From assembly GCA_045656005.1 (NCBI GenBank), contig JAZOQG010000032.1, positions 1 through 64,000 on the forward strand: a stretch of 64,000 nucleotides of DNA, written 5' to 3'. The notes under the pieces were generated by a model, which saw only the letters and a program-made list of their open reading frames with translations, was not told the DNA's origin and did not search any database. The position numbers and the translations under genes are program-made. Below, in pieces: positions 35,421 through 44,770 of the stretch. Position 1 is the first letter of the stretch. Each line of letters opens with the position of its first letter. The stretch comes from JAZNQN01 sp045656005 (GTDB taxonomy: Bacteria; Bacillota; Clostridia; UMGS1883; UMGS1540).

Positions 35421-36749
35421 ATGGCAAAAGAAAAATTTGTTATCGGAAACGAAGGTCTTCATGACGCAAAAGTTCTAGGTGTACCAAAGATGATAGTTCT
35501 TGGTTGTCAGCATGCTTTTGCAATGTTTGGCGCAACAGTTTTAGTTCCGCTTTTGACAGGACTTGATGTTTCCATCACACTTTTGATGGCAGGTCTTGGA
35601 ACACTTTTGTTCCATCTCCTCACAGGAGGTAAGGTTCCTGCATTTTTGGGTTCATCATTCGCATTTTTGGGCGGTTATGCGGCAGTAGCTCCGCTTGTTG
35701 ACGGAATGCCCAATATCGAAAAACTGCCATATGCCTGCGGTGGTGTTGTTATTGCAGGTCTTTTGTATGTGGTTTTGGCGGCACTTTTCAAACTTTTTGG
35801 TGCAAAAAAAGTTATGAAATTCTTCCCTCCTGTAGTTACAGGTCCTATTATTATAGCAATCGGTCTCATTTTGGCACCTTCTGCTATTAATAATTGTCAG
35901 ACAAACTGGCTCTTGGCTATTATTGCTTTTGCGGTAATAGTTGTTTGCAACATCTGGGGCAAGGGAATGGTAAAAATTGTTCCGATTCTTATTGGTATTG
36001 TTGTTTCCTATATCGTTGCAATTTGCATGAAGCAGGTGGATTTTGCACCTATTGCAGAAGCAGGCTGGATTGGTCTTCCTGCAATAAGCGGTAAAACTAT
36101 TGCGAAATTTGATGTAAGCTCAATTATAACAATAGCACCTATTGCTATCGCTACAATGATGGAACATATTGGTGACGTATCCGCTATCAGTGCTACAACT
36201 GGCAAAAACTTTATTGCATCCCCCGGTCTTCACAGAACACTTTTGGGTGACGGTCTTGCAACATCACTTTCTGCAATGTTCGGAGGACCTGCAAATACTA
36301 CTTATGGTGAAAACACAGGCGTTTTGGCACTTACAAAGGTTTATGATCCCAAGGTTATAAGAATTGCAGCAGTTTTTGCAGTTATTCTTTCATTCGTTCC
36401 TAAAATTTCTGCGGCTATTTCTTCAATTCCTGCAGCAATTATCGGTGGTATTTCCTTTGTGCTTTACGGGATGATTTCCGCTATCGGTGCAAGAAACCTT
36501 ATTGAAAATAAAGTTGACTTTACAAAGAGCAGAAACTTAATTATTGCAGCTGTTATTTTGGTAAGTGCACTCGGATTTAATTCCATAGGTGGTATTACAT
36601 TTATGGTTTCAGGTGTAGCAGTAAACCTTTCGGGTCTTGCTATTGCAGCACTTTTGGGTATTTTGCTCAATGCAATTTTGCCAGGCAAAGACTATGTGTT
36701 TGAAACAGAAGAAGAAACAAAAGATACAGGCGTAAACTTTAAACTTTAA
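35421..36749 (+). CDS. uraA: Uracil permease
   Basis: A ~442-residue uracil:proton symporter of the NCS2/NAT family. About 14 hydrophobic segments are visible. Family hallmarks are the early GCQHAFAMFGATVLVPLLTGLD and the substrate-site stretch near TYGENTGVLALTKVYDP. The ATG at 35421 is chosen (AGAAGG upstream); the open frame extends 12 codons further but overlaps the promoter leader. Salvage partner upp follows 18 bases later. Confidence 0.96.
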   Translation: MAKEKFVIGNEGLHDAKVLGVPKMIVLGCQHAFAMFGATVLVPLLTGLDVSITLLMAGLGTLLFHLLTGGKVPAFLGSSFAFLGGYAAVAPLVDGMPNIEKLPYACGGVVIAGLLYVVLAALFKLFGAKKVMKFFPPVVTGPIIIAIGLILAPSAINNCQTNWLLAIIAFAVIVVCNIWGKGMVKIVPILIGIVVSYIVAICMKQVDFAPIAEAGWIGLPAISGKTIAKFDVSSIITIAPIAIATMMEHIGDVSAISATTGKNFIASPGLHRTLLGDGLATSLSAMFGGPANTTYGENTGVLALTKVYDPKVIRIAAVFAVILSFVPKISAAISSIPAAIIGGISFVLYGMISAIGARNLIENKVDFTKSRNLIIAAVILVSALGFNSIGGITFMVSGVAVNLSGLAIAALLGILLNAILPGKDYVFETEEETKDTGVNFKL

Positions 36750-36767
36750 TAGCGAGGAAGAAATAAA

Positions 36768-37394
36768 ATGAGCGAACTTTATGTAATGAATCATCCGCTT
36801 ATTTCTCATAAGGTTACAATGCTTCGTGACGAAAATACTTCGGTTAAAGATTTTCGTGAGCTTATAAACGAAATTGCACTTTTAATGGGATATGAGGCAA
36901 CAAAGGATTTAAAACTTACAAAGGTAAAAGTAAAAACACCCCTGTGTGAAACAGAAGGTGCTGTTGTTGAAAAGCAGGTGGCACTGGTACCGATACTTCG
37001 TGCAGGACTCGGAATGGTAGATGCTTTAATGAGCCTCATTCCTGCCGCAAAGGTAGGGCACATAGGTCTTTATCGTGACCATGAAACCTTAGAGCCTGTT
37101 GAATATTACTGCAAGCTCCCTACTGATATCGAGGAGCGTCATGTGCTCGTTCTTGATCCTATGCTTGCAACAGGCGGTTCATCTGCGGCTGCAATTGATT
37201 TTATCAAGAAAAGAGGAGCAAAGAAAATTAAACTTATGTGCATAATTGCTGCTCCCGAAGGTGTTGAGGTCGTAAAAAAAGCTCACCCTGATGTTGACAT
37301 CTACGTTGCATCTCTTGATGAAAAACTCAACGAGAAAGGCTATATTATGCCCGGTCTCGGTGATGCAGGAGACAGACTTTTCGGAACCTTATAA
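36768..37394 (+). CDS. upp: Uracil phosphoribosyltransferase
   Basis: Converts uracil and PRPP to UMP in pyrimidine salvage. The 208-residue protein has the N-terminal NHPLISHKVTMLRD, the PRPP-binding loop VLDPMLATGGSSAAAI, and the C-terminal uracil-binding GYIMPGLGDAGDRLFGT, all typical. It follows uraA in one operon. Its stop overlaps the last codons of the convergent comF gene by 6 bases. Confidence 0.98.
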   Translation: MSELYVMNHPLISHKVTMLRDENTSVKDFRELINEIALLMGYEATKDLKLTKVKVKTPLCETEGAVVEKQVALVPILRAGLGMVDALMSLIPAAKVGHIGLYRDHETLEPVEYYCKLPTDIEERHVLVLDPMLATGGSSAAAIDFIKKRGAKKIKLMCIIAAPEGVEVVKKAHPDVDIYVASLDEKLNEKGYIMPGLGDAGDRLFGTL

Positions 37395-38102
37395 TTTATA
37401 TTTTGAAGTTGATGCTATGGCTGCGACATTTATGTTGCAGCCATATTCTTTTTTGAGTATTCGGCAACATTCTGTTATGGTTGAAGAGGTTGTTATAACG
37501 TCATCTATAAGCAATATATTGTCATAGTTTTCTTTTTGCTTTATAGCAGAAAAAGAGCCTTTAACTGTTTTTCGTCTTTGAGACGCAGAAAGACCTGCGA
37601 GCTTTTTGGTGTAATAGTTCTTTTTAAGAAGTTTTACACATGGGACAGAGAAAAGAGCAGAAAGCTCTTTTGAGAGTATTTCCGTCTGGTTGTAGCCTCT
37701 ATTAAATTTCCTGAAAAAGTGAATAGGAACAAAAGTTATGGCATCGGGAATATAGCCGCTTTTCTTGATTTCTGTGAAAATTAAAATGGCAAATGTTTTA
37801 GCATAGCTTATTTTGTTTTTATATTTGAAATTTATGATTGATGTGCGTGTTGCGCCTTCATAAACCAAAGGGGTAAACACACGTTCATAGGGCTTTTCTA
37901 AACCTTTGCAATCAACGCAAAGAGGACTTCCGAATACAGTATCCAAAGGCTCACCGCAGAAATGGCAATACTTTTTGTTGAATTTAATTTTGTTTATACA
38001 TTCCCTGCACATGTGAAGGGGTGTTTCATTAATAAATTTCCCGCAAAAAATACACTTTGCGGGAAATACGATGGAAATAATTTTTGAAATCAGTTTTCTC
38101 AA
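37389..38102 (-). CDS. comFC: ComF family phosphoribosyltransferase-like protein
   Basis: A ~237-residue ComFC/GntX family protein linked to DNA uptake and recombination. The N-terminal zinc finger has CIFCG, CREC, CHFCG and CVDC pairs; the C-terminal PRTase-type domain has the loop ILLIDDVITTSSTITECC. The TTG at 38102 is chosen because it overlaps the recD2 stop (TTGA) and has GGAGAG upstream. A longer frame exists but would run deep into recD2. Coupled to recD2. Confidence 0.9.
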   Translation of the reverse strand: MRKLISKIISIVFPAKCIFCGKFINETPLHMCRECINKIKFNKKYCHFCGEPLDTVFGSPLCVDCKGLEKPYERVFTPLVYEGATRTSIINFKYKNKISYAKTFAILIFTEIKKSGYIPDAITFVPIHFFRKFNRGYNQTEILSKELSALFSVPCVKLLKKNYYTKKLAGLSASQRRKTVKGSFSAIKQKENYDNILLIDDVITTSSTITECCRILKKEYGCNINVAAIASTSKYKL

Positions 38103-40297
38103 AGCAAACTCTCCAGCTTGTGTCTTAAACCGCTGTTGCGTACAGACACATTTGTATTTTTTATCATTTTGTATAAACATTCTTTTCTGCCGACAAGCAC
38201 CACAAGTTGTTTTGCACGGGTCAGTGCCGTGTACAAAAGGTTTCTGTTCATAAGCTGAGGTGCCGAAGGGTACATAGGTATTATAACCGCAGGAAATTCG
38301 CTCCCCTGACTTTTGTGAACGGTTATAGCATAAGCGGGTTCAATTTCTTCAAGTGACGAGAAATCATAAACCACCTTTTTTTCTTCGTCAAAAAGAATGC
38401 TTATCGTTTTTTCATAATTGTTTATTGTCAATATTCTTCCTATATCCCCGTTAAAAATGCCCATTCCTTCATGACCTGTGTATGTGTTTTTCCATGAAAT
38501 GGAGTAGTCATTTTTAATCTGCATTACTTTGTCGCCCTCGCGAAAAACATAGTCACCAAATGCTTTTTCATTTTTCTTGTCGGTGGAGGGATTTATGTCG
38601 CTTTGTAATTTTTTATTAAGTTCAATTACGCCCAGACCGCTTTTTCTAGATGGTGAAATTACCTGAATATCAGAAAGGACATCAAAGCCGTAAGCCGCAG
38701 GAAGCCTTTTTGAATAGAGCTGTGATATAGTGCTTAAAATATCTTCGCTGCTTTCTCTTTCAAGAAGGAAGAAATCCTTGTCTTTTGCATTAAGGTGGGG
38801 CATTTCACCCTTGTTTATTTTATGGGCATTTACAACTATCATGCTCTCTGATGCCTGCCTGTAAATCTGGGTAAGGCGCATAAAGGGTATTTTTTCAGAA
38901 TTAATCATGTCGCAAAGCACATTTCCTGCACCAACTGACGGAAGCTGGTCAAAGTCACCTGCCATAATCAAAACTGCACCGTCTTTCATGGCTTTTATAA
39001 GTGAACTCATTAATAGTACATCAACCATACTCATTTCGTCAACTATTATAACGTCTTCTTCAAGCGGATATGTTTCACACCTTACAAAGCTTTGGTTTGA
39101 ACCTTCTGAAAAGTTAATCTCAAGAAGTCTGTGAATAGTCTTTGCCTCAACTCCGCACGTTTCAGTAAGCCTTTTTGCGGCACGTCCCGTGGGGGCACAA
39201 AGGGTAACCGTTTTGTTTTCGTTTTCTAAAATTGAAATAATGGTATTAATAATTGTGGTTTTTCCTGTACCGGGACCGCCTGTTATAATAAATGCATTAT
39301 TTGTACATGCACCGTGGCATGCCTCTTTTTGCTCGTCGGATAAAGTAATCCCGCTTTTTTTCTCTATCAGCGAAACGGTTTGGTCAAAAGTTTTGCAAAG
39401 CGGCGGTTGCGCTTTTTGAAGGAGGGATAAAAGTCCTCTGGCAACCCCGACCTCAGCATTAAAATAGGCTGGGAGATAGCATGCTATATTGCCATCAATG
39501 TTTTCTTTTATTATTTCGCCGCGTGTTATTAAATTAAATAGTGCGTTTTCGGCAGACACCTCGTCACATCTTAAAAGTTTTTGTGAAAGAGAGGTGAGTT
39601 GTTCTCTTAAAAGATATGTGTTTCCGCTTTGAGAATACTCTCGAAGGACATATAAAACACCATGTGTAAGTCTGTTTTCGTCATCAGGAGTAACCCCTAG
39701 CTTTGCGGCAAGCTTGTCGGCAGTTAGAAAGCCTATGCCGTCAACCTCGCACAGTATGTATGGGTTTTCTTTGATTTTTGAAACTGATGCAGGTCCGAAT
39801 TTTTTAAACACTTTAAGGGCAAATGCGGCAGTTACACCAAATGGCTGAAGAAACATAACAAGGTTTTGCATAACTTGTTTTGAAATTAAGGATTCACTCA
39901 TCTGCAAAGCCTTGTTTTCGCTTATGCCTCTGATTACAGTAAGTTTTAAAGGCTCGTCACGCATAATGTCAAGTGCACGTTCCCCAAACTCTTTTACAAT
40001 TTTTGAGGCAGTTGAAGGACCAATGCCTTTTATAATTCCCATAGAAAGATACATTAAAATCTGCGTCTCGCTTTTAGGTATGATATTTTCGTACATACTT
40101 ACTTTAAGCTGCTGACCGTAATCGGGGTGCTTTGTCCATTGACCATAGAGCCTTACTGATTCACCTGCTGAAAGAGACGGCATAATTCCAACTGCGATTA
40201 CTTCTTCATCACCAGTATCCACGGCGCATACAGTATAGCCGTTTTCTTCATTTGTATATATAATTTCTGATACAACGCCTTCTATGGTAATATCCAT
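38099..40297 (-). CDS. recD2: RecD2-type ATP-dependent DNA helicase
   Basis: A 732-residue SF1 5'-3' helicase of the RecD2/YrrC type. An N-terminal OB-like region and helix-hairpin-helix repeats (LSMGIIKGIGPSTASKIVKEFG, VDGIGFLTADKLAAKLG) precede the helicase core with Walker A ITGGPGTGKTTIIN, motif II IIVDEMSMVDV, and the C-terminal motif YAITVHKSQGSEFPAVIIP. It stands without RecB/RecC, as usual in Firmicutes. Confidence 0.96.
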   Translation of the reverse strand: MDITIEGVVSEIIYTNEENGYTVCAVDTGDEEVIAVGIMPSLSAGESVRLYGQWTKHPDYGQQLKVSMYENIIPKSETQILMYLSMGIIKGIGPSTASKIVKEFGERALDIMRDEPLKLTVIRGISENKALQMSESLISKQVMQNLVMFLQPFGVTAAFALKVFKKFGPASVSKIKENPYILCEVDGIGFLTADKLAAKLGVTPDDENRLTHGVLYVLREYSQSGNTYLLREQLTSLSQKLLRCDEVSAENALFNLITRGEIIKENIDGNIACYLPAYFNAEVGVARGLLSLLQKAQPPLCKTFDQTVSLIEKKSGITLSDEQKEACHGACTNNAFIITGGPGTGKTTIINTIISILENENKTVTLCAPTGRAAKRLTETCGVEAKTIHRLLEINFSEGSNQSFVRCETYPLEEDVIIVDEMSMVDVLLMSSLIKAMKDGAVLIMAGDFDQLPSVGAGNVLCDMINSEKIPFMRLTQIYRQASESMIVVNAHKINKGEMPHLNAKDKDFFLLERESSEDILSTISQLYSKRLPAAYGFDVLSDIQVISPSRKSGLGVIELNKKLQSDINPSTDKKNEKAFGDYVFREGDKVMQIKNDYSISWKNTYTGHEGMGIFNGDIGRILTINNYEKTISILFDEEKKVVYDFSSLEEIEPAYAITVHKSQGSEFPAVIIPMYPSAPQLMNRNLLYTALTRAKQLVVLVGRKECLYKMIKNTNVSVRNSGLRHKLESLL

Positions 40298-40301
40298 CTC
40301 T

Positions 40302-40571
40302 TTATCCTTTCTGCAATATATTATGCGCTATGCAAAGTGTATCAATTATTTCGCTGTCACCTGAAAGATATATTTTTGCCCCAACAAGATAATTTTCTGC
40401 AACATATTTCGATGACAATATAAGTTTTTCCAAATCCTCATAGTTTTCGTTTCCGTCGATTATAATTTCAACTGCTTTGCCATCGCAAGGCAAATTAAAA
40501 TTTTTTAAAATCCACAAAAAGAAAAAGCACAAAACTGCTGTGATTAAAACAGGTAATAAATATTCTGACAT
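40302..40571 (-). CDS. Small membrane-anchored protein of unknown function
   Basis: A ~89-residue protein: one N-terminal membrane helix (LLPVLITAVLCFFFLWIL) and a ~60-residue cytoplasmic-type domain with EIIIDGNENYEDLEKLILSS. I do not recognise the family. The ATG at 40571 follows GGAGGTGG at a suitable distance. It lies between metK and recD2 on the same strand, 4 bases before recD2. Its ribosome site is buried in an 11-bp hairpin (see 40576-40615), so translation may depend on opening that structure. Confidence 0.72.
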   Translation of the reverse strand: MSEYLLPVLITAVLCFFFLWILKNFNLPCDGKAVEIIIDGNENYEDLEKLILSSKYVAENYLVGAKIYLSGDSEIIDTLCIAHNILQKG

Positions 40572-40575
40572 AAAC

Positions 40576-40615
40576 AAACCACCTCCGATTTAGAATATGA
40601 AAAAGGAGGTGGTTT
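40576..40615 (-). terminator. Hairpin that covers the ribosome site of the small membrane protein gene
   Basis: On the minus strand AAACCACCTCC pairs perfectly with GGAGGTGGTTT (11 bp, 18-nt loop) and TTGTTT follows. It can end the metK transcript. The right arm contains the GGAGGTGG ribosome site of the next gene, so the same fold blocks its translation. Confidence 0.72.
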
Positions 40616-40633
40616 TGATACTGACATAACTGC

Positions 40634-41791
40634 TTAAAGTTTAAGGGAAATACTTGTATCTTCCCATGGAAGTGAAATGTCATCTCTTCCAAAGTGTCCG
40701 TAAGCGGCTGTCTCGCCGTAGATAGGACGTTTTAAATCAAGAGTTTCGATTATCGCATCAGGGCGAAGGTCAAAGTTCTGATTTATAATGTCAACAAGAC
40801 GGCTTTCGTCAAGTTTTGAAGTTCCGAAAGTATCTACTCTTACGGAAACAGGTTTTGCAACACCGATTGCGTATGCAAGCTGAACTTCACATTTTTTTGT
40901 AAGCCCTGCGGCTACAAGATTTTTTGCAACATAGCGAGCCATATATGCCGCACTTCTGTCAACCTTCGAAGGGTCTTTTCCTGAAAATGCTCCGCCGCCG
41001 TGACGCGCCATACCACCATAAGTGTCAACAATAATTTTTCTTCCTGTAAGACCGCTGTCACCATGAGGTCCGCCAACAACAAATCTGCCTGTCGGGTTTA
41101 TAAAATATTTTGTTTTATCGTCTAAAAGATTTTGAGGAAGTGAAGGAATGATAACATGCTTAATCATATCTTCTCTTATTGTTTCAAGGGAAGCTTCCTC
41201 GTCGTGTTGAGTGGAAATTACAACTGTGTCAATTCTGACAGGTTTGTCATTTTCATATTCAACTGTAACCTGGCTTTTTCCGTCAGGACGAAGATATTTT
41301 AAGGTTCCTTCTTTTCTTACTGTGGCAAGTTTTCTTGCGAGAGTGTGGGAAAGAGAAATAGGCATTGGCATTAAAGTTTCGGTTTCACTGCATGCGTAAC
41401 CGAACATCATTCCCTGGTCACCTGCACCGCTTCCAAAGTTGTCCGCTCCTTCTTTAGCTTCAAGGGAAAGGTCAACACCCATTGCAATATCAGGGGACTG
41501 ACCATGAATACTGTTTAAAACCGAGCATGTTTCTGCATCAAATCCATATTTTGAATTTGTGTAACCGATGTCTTTGACAGTTTTGCGGACAATGGTTGGA
41601 ATATCAACATAACAATCTGTTGTGATTTCACCCATAACCATTACGATACCTGTTGTGGTACAAGTCTCACACGCAACTCTTGCATTTTTGTCCTGTGCCA
41701 AAATAGCATCAAGCACGTTATCGGAAATCCTGTCACACATTTTATCGGGATGACCTTCTGTAACTGATTCTGAAGTAAAAAATTTTCTCAT
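40634..41791 (-). CDS. metK: S-adenosylmethionine synthetase
   Basis: Makes SAM from methionine and ATP. The 385-residue protein has the N-terminal FTSESVTEGHPDKMCDRISD, the GAGDQGMMFGYA hexapeptide region and the C-terminal P-loop-like GGGAFSGKDPSKVDRSAAYMARYVAKNLV. Full length. Only 28 bases separate it from the upstream gene, so no SAM riboswitch precedes it. Confidence 0.98.
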   Translation of the reverse strand: MRKFFTSESVTEGHPDKMCDRISDNVLDAILAQDKNARVACETCTTTGIVMVMGEITTDCYVDIPTIVRKTVKDIGYTNSKYGFDAETCSVLNSIHGQSPDIAMGVDLSLEAKEGADNFGSGAGDQGMMFGYACSETETLMPMPISLSHTLARKLATVRKEGTLKYLRPDGKSQVTVEYENDKPVRIDTVVISTQHDEEASLETIREDMIKHVIIPSLPQNLLDDKTKYFINPTGRFVVGGPHGDSGLTGRKIIVDTYGGMARHGGGAFSGKDPSKVDRSAAYMARYVAKNLVAAGLTKKCEVQLAYAIGVAKPVSVRVDTFGTSKLDESRLVDIINQNFDLRPDAIIETLDLKRPIYGETAAYGHFGRDDISLPWEDTSISLKL

Positions 41792-41819
41792 AAGTATAGC
41801 CTTTCTGTCTGTTTGCAGA

Positions 41820-42299
41820 CTAAAAAATATTAATTATCCATTGAACAATAGATGTGCCGAAGCACATAATAATTCCTGCAGCCATAACACCGAGTGCAAT
41901 GCTTGGGAATGAATATTTAAATCTCATATCAAGAAGTGATGCCGCAAGTGCTCCTGACCATGCACCCGTTCCGGGAAGTGGAATGGCAACAAATATAAAA
42001 AGTCCCAAAGCACTATATTTCATTATTTTCTCACGGTTTGCCTCGGTTTTCTTTTCGAGCTTTTCAGCAATCGGTCTTAAAGGCTTTGTCCTTTTAAGCC
42101 ATGCCATAATTGGTCTTGAAAACCAGAGAATAAAGGGGATTGGCAATAAGTTTCCGAGTACTGCAATTATGTATGTTGTAAGGGAAGAAAGCCCAAGGCT
42201 CATTCCCACGGGAATTGCACCGCGAAGTTCAACAATAGGAAACATGGAAATTATTGCAACATATACTTCTTTTGTAAAAAAATCTAAAAAATTTGACAT
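41820..42299 (-). CDS. COG2426 family small membrane (putative export) protein
   Basis: A 159-residue integral membrane protein with about four helices, resembling the COG2426 'small multi-drug export' family. The stretch ELRGAIPVGMSLGLS near residue 24 and the later FVAIPLPGTGAWSGALAASLL are typical of this group. No direct evidence for drug export. Located upstream of metK on the same strand, 28 bases away. Confidence 0.82.
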   Translation of the reverse strand: MSNFLDFFTKEVYVAIISMFPIVELRGAIPVGMSLGLSSLTTYIIAVLGNLLPIPFILWFSRPIMAWLKRTKPLRPIAEKLEKKTEANREKIMKYSALGLFIFVAIPLPGTGAWSGALAASLLDMRFKYSFPSIALGVMAAGIIMCFGTSIVQWIINIF

Positions 42300-42378
42300 A
42301 GCAACCCCAAATTTATATCTTTTAGTATTTATATATTTTATAACGTTTAAAAATAAATGTCAAGAGAAAAACGTCAAT

Positions 42379-43533
42379 TTATTCTATTGAGCCGCTTATA
42401 ATCAGTTCTATTGCCTTTTGAAGCTGGGTATCTTCCTCAAAAGTGAGAGTTTGGAGTGGTTTTAAAAGGCTTTCTTCAGGAAGAGAAATATCATAATCGG
42501 GAGAAATACCAATTCCGTTTATACATACACCTGAAGGAGTGTAGTAGTAAGCGGTGGTAAGTTTCAAAGCGCTCTGGTCTTTAAGGGAGAAAATCTCCTG
42601 TACACTGCCTTTGCCAAAAGTTTTTTTGCCTACAAGCGTACCGATTTTGTTGTCTTTTAAAGCACCTGCAAGAATTTCCGATGCCGAGGCACTGTTTTCG
42701 TTTGTCAAAACAACAATGGGGATTTCAATGCATTTTTTGTCGCTTTTATAAAAAATCTGTTTTCCTGAGCGGTCCTCGGTATATACGATAGTAGCCTCGG
42801 GAAGAAGTACATCGCAAATTTCGGATACAATTTCCAATAGTCCGCCAGGGTTATCTCTAACATCAAGAATAAGACCACGGCTGTTTTCAGCAGTTTGCAA
42901 AGCATTAACAAACTCGCTGAAAGTTGAAGGTGAGAAGGAGGAAATTCTTAAATATTTTACCCCTTCAATATCTTTGGAGAAAATGGTTTGTGCAACGATT
43001 TCGGCTCTGGTAACAGAAGCGTCAAACATTTTTTCACCGCGAAGGACAGAAAGTGTCATAGTTTCTGCGTTTTTTCCTTCTTCACTCAAACCTCTCATAT
43101 AGCTTATCGCATCTGCTGAAGTTTCGCTTGTAACCTCAATGTTATCAACCTTGATAATAATATCGCCTGCACGAAGGCCTGCACCTTCCGCAGGAGTGTT
43201 CATAAAAACATTTGAAACAGTTAAAAAGCCTTCGGCACTTACATAAACTTCAACACCAATGCCTTTATATTCGCCCGTAATATCACTCATTAAGGCACTA
43301 TATTCCTCGGAAGTGAGATAATAAGAATAATCATCACCAAGTGATGCCGCAGCACCCTTTGCCATGTATTTGTCTATTTTTTCGTTGTCAACTGTAAGTA
43401 CATAGTTGTCTTTGATAAGTCTTTTTACTGTGGCACTTATTGGAGAAAATGTTGCCCATAGAAAACTTGTAAGTATCGCAGTTACTAAAAAGGTTATCAA
43501 AACGGCAGTTAATATTTTTTTGCGTTCTGTCAA
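42379..43533 (-). CDS. ctpA: Carboxy-terminal processing peptidase (S41)
   Basis: A 384-residue secreted or membrane-tethered serine protease of the CtpA/B type. One N-terminal helix is followed by a PDZ domain (GVEVYVSAEGFLTVSNVFMNTPAEGAGLRAGDIIIKVD) and the S41 core with RDNPGGLL, catalytic Ser in NSASASEILAGAL and Lys in KTFGKGSVQE. It follows the M23 hydrolase gene on the same strand, separated by a GC-rich hairpin, and may process or regulate cell-wall enzymes. Confidence 0.95.
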   Translation of the reverse strand: MTERKKILTAVLITFLVTAILTSFLWATFSPISATVKRLIKDNYVLTVDNEKIDKYMAKGAAASLGDDYSYYLTSEEYSALMSDITGEYKGIGVEVYVSAEGFLTVSNVFMNTPAEGAGLRAGDIIIKVDNIEVTSETSADAISYMRGLSEEGKNAETMTLSVLRGEKMFDASVTRAEIVAQTIFSKDIEGVKYLRISSFSPSTFSEFVNALQTAENSRGLILDVRDNPGGLLEIVSEICDVLLPEATIVYTEDRSGKQIFYKSDKKCIEIPIVVLTNENSASASEILAGALKDNKIGTLVGKKTFGKGSVQEIFSLKDQSALKLTTAYYYTPSGVCINGIGISPDYDISLPEESLLKPLQTLTFEEDTQLQKAIELIISGSIE

Positions 43534-43559
43534 AGAGAATACTTCCTTTCAGATTAATT

Positions 43560-43587
43560 GGGGGCTGTGCATTTTATCACAGCCCCC
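43560..43587 (-). terminator. GC-rich hairpin between the M23 hydrolase gene and ctpA
   Basis: Perfect 10-bp stem GGGGGCTGTG / CACAGCCCCC with an 8-nt loop. On the minus strand only AATTAATCT follows, not a good T tract, so it may be a pause site, mRNA stabiliser or leaky terminator. Confidence 0.55.
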
Positions 43588-43607
43588 TCATATAAATGTA
43601 TTATTGT

Positions 43608-44750
43608 TTACTGAACGTATGCCATTGGATTTGTGTAATTACCATTTATAAGTACTTCAAAGTGGATATGAGGTCCTGTTGAATTTCCTGTTGAACCTAC
43701 AAGTGCAATAGTCTGTCCTTTTGAAACCTTTTGACCAACACTTACTTTTAAGGAACTGTTGTGCCCATAAAGTGTGGTAATTCCGCCGCCATGGTCAATA
43801 ACAACGCAGTTTCCGTATCCTCCGTTCCAGCGAGCCATAATTACTTTTCCGCTTTCAGCCGCTAAAACGGGTGTACCTGATGCGGCACCGATATCAATTC
43901 CTGTGTGAAATTTTGTTCGTTTCTGAATGGGATGGAAACGGCTTCCGTAGGGGGAAGTAATTGTCTTTGAAGTTGCAGAAGGCCATTGCATAGAGCCATA
44001 AGATGCAACAGATGTACCTGATGAAGTTGAAGAAGCCTGACCGCTTTTGCTCATGCCCGCAATCTGACTGCGAAGCTCTGCCATTGCGGCATCTTCTTTG
44101 TCCGCCTGTGCTCTTGCGGCGGCAACATCACTGTCAATCTGGCTGATTTTCTTGTTTCGAAGTGCAACCTTTGATTCATATTCGCCTTGTTTGTTTTCAA
44201 GAATCTGACGATTAAGCTCTTTCTCTGCTTTTTGGTTTTCAAGCTCTGTTTTGGCATCCGTCATTTGCTGAAGGATGTCCTTGTCATAATTTATTATTCG
44301 CTCAACCATCTGCACTTTATACAGTAAATCGCCAAAGCTGTTAGCACCAAACAAAACATCAAGATAAGATACACTTCCGTGCTTATACATTGTGCGTGCT
44401 CTGTCTTTAAATTCATCGTCGTAAACGTCAATTTTTTCCTGCTGAGCGGTTATCTGCGCTTCGTTTTCAGCGATAGCAGCATTCATTTCGTTTACTTCGT
44501 TTTCAACTTTTGCAATTTCAATATTGAGTGCTTCAAGTTCTTCTTTTATATTTTCCTTTTCAGCCGTAAGTGTTTTAACCTTTTGCTCTGCGGCATTTTT
44601 GCTTTCCTGAGATTTTTTGAGTTTTGACTCAAGCTCTTGTCTGCTTTCTGCCGCATATACTATACTCGAAATAGTTGGCAGAAGGGTAATAGCGAGAAAA
44701 GCAATTAAGGATATAATGGCTAAAACAACAACATATTTTTTTCTTTTCAT
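43608..44750 (-). CDS. Coiled-coil M23 peptidoglycan hydrolase, FtsEX-associated
   Basis: A 380-residue secreted cell-wall hydrolase. A signal peptide (to about residue 33) leads into a long coiled coil (residues ~35-240) and a C-terminal LytM/M23 domain with HTGIDIGAASGTPV and HIHFEV, the zinc-binding His and Asp residues. The coiled coil plus M23 layout and the position right after ftsE-ftsX match hydrolases activated by FtsEX (EnvC, PcsB and CwlO are functional analogues), so FtsEX likely controls it across the membrane. Confidence 0.93.
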   Translation of the reverse strand: MKRKKYVVVLAIISLIAFLAITLLPTISSIVYAAESRQELESKLKKSQESKNAAEQKVKTLTAEKENIKEELEALNIEIAKVENEVNEMNAAIAENEAQITAQQEKIDVYDDEFKDRARTMYKHGSVSYLDVLFGANSFGDLLYKVQMVERIINYDKDILQQMTDAKTELENQKAEKELNRQILENKQGEYESKVALRNKKISQIDSDVAAARAQADKEDAAMAELRSQIAGMSKSGQASSTSSGTSVASYGSMQWPSATSKTITSPYGSRFHPIQKRTKFHTGIDIGAASGTPVLAAESGKVIMARWNGGYGNCVVIDHGGGITTLYGHNSSLKVSVGQKVSKGQTIALVGSTGNSTGPHIHFEVLINGNYTNPMAYVQ

Positions 44751-44770
44751 AACTTATATTCCTTCCGAAA

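Noticed and set aside
41792..41819. SAM riboswitch before metK.
   Set aside because: Only 28 bases separate metK from the upstream gene, too little for any SAM riboswitch class.
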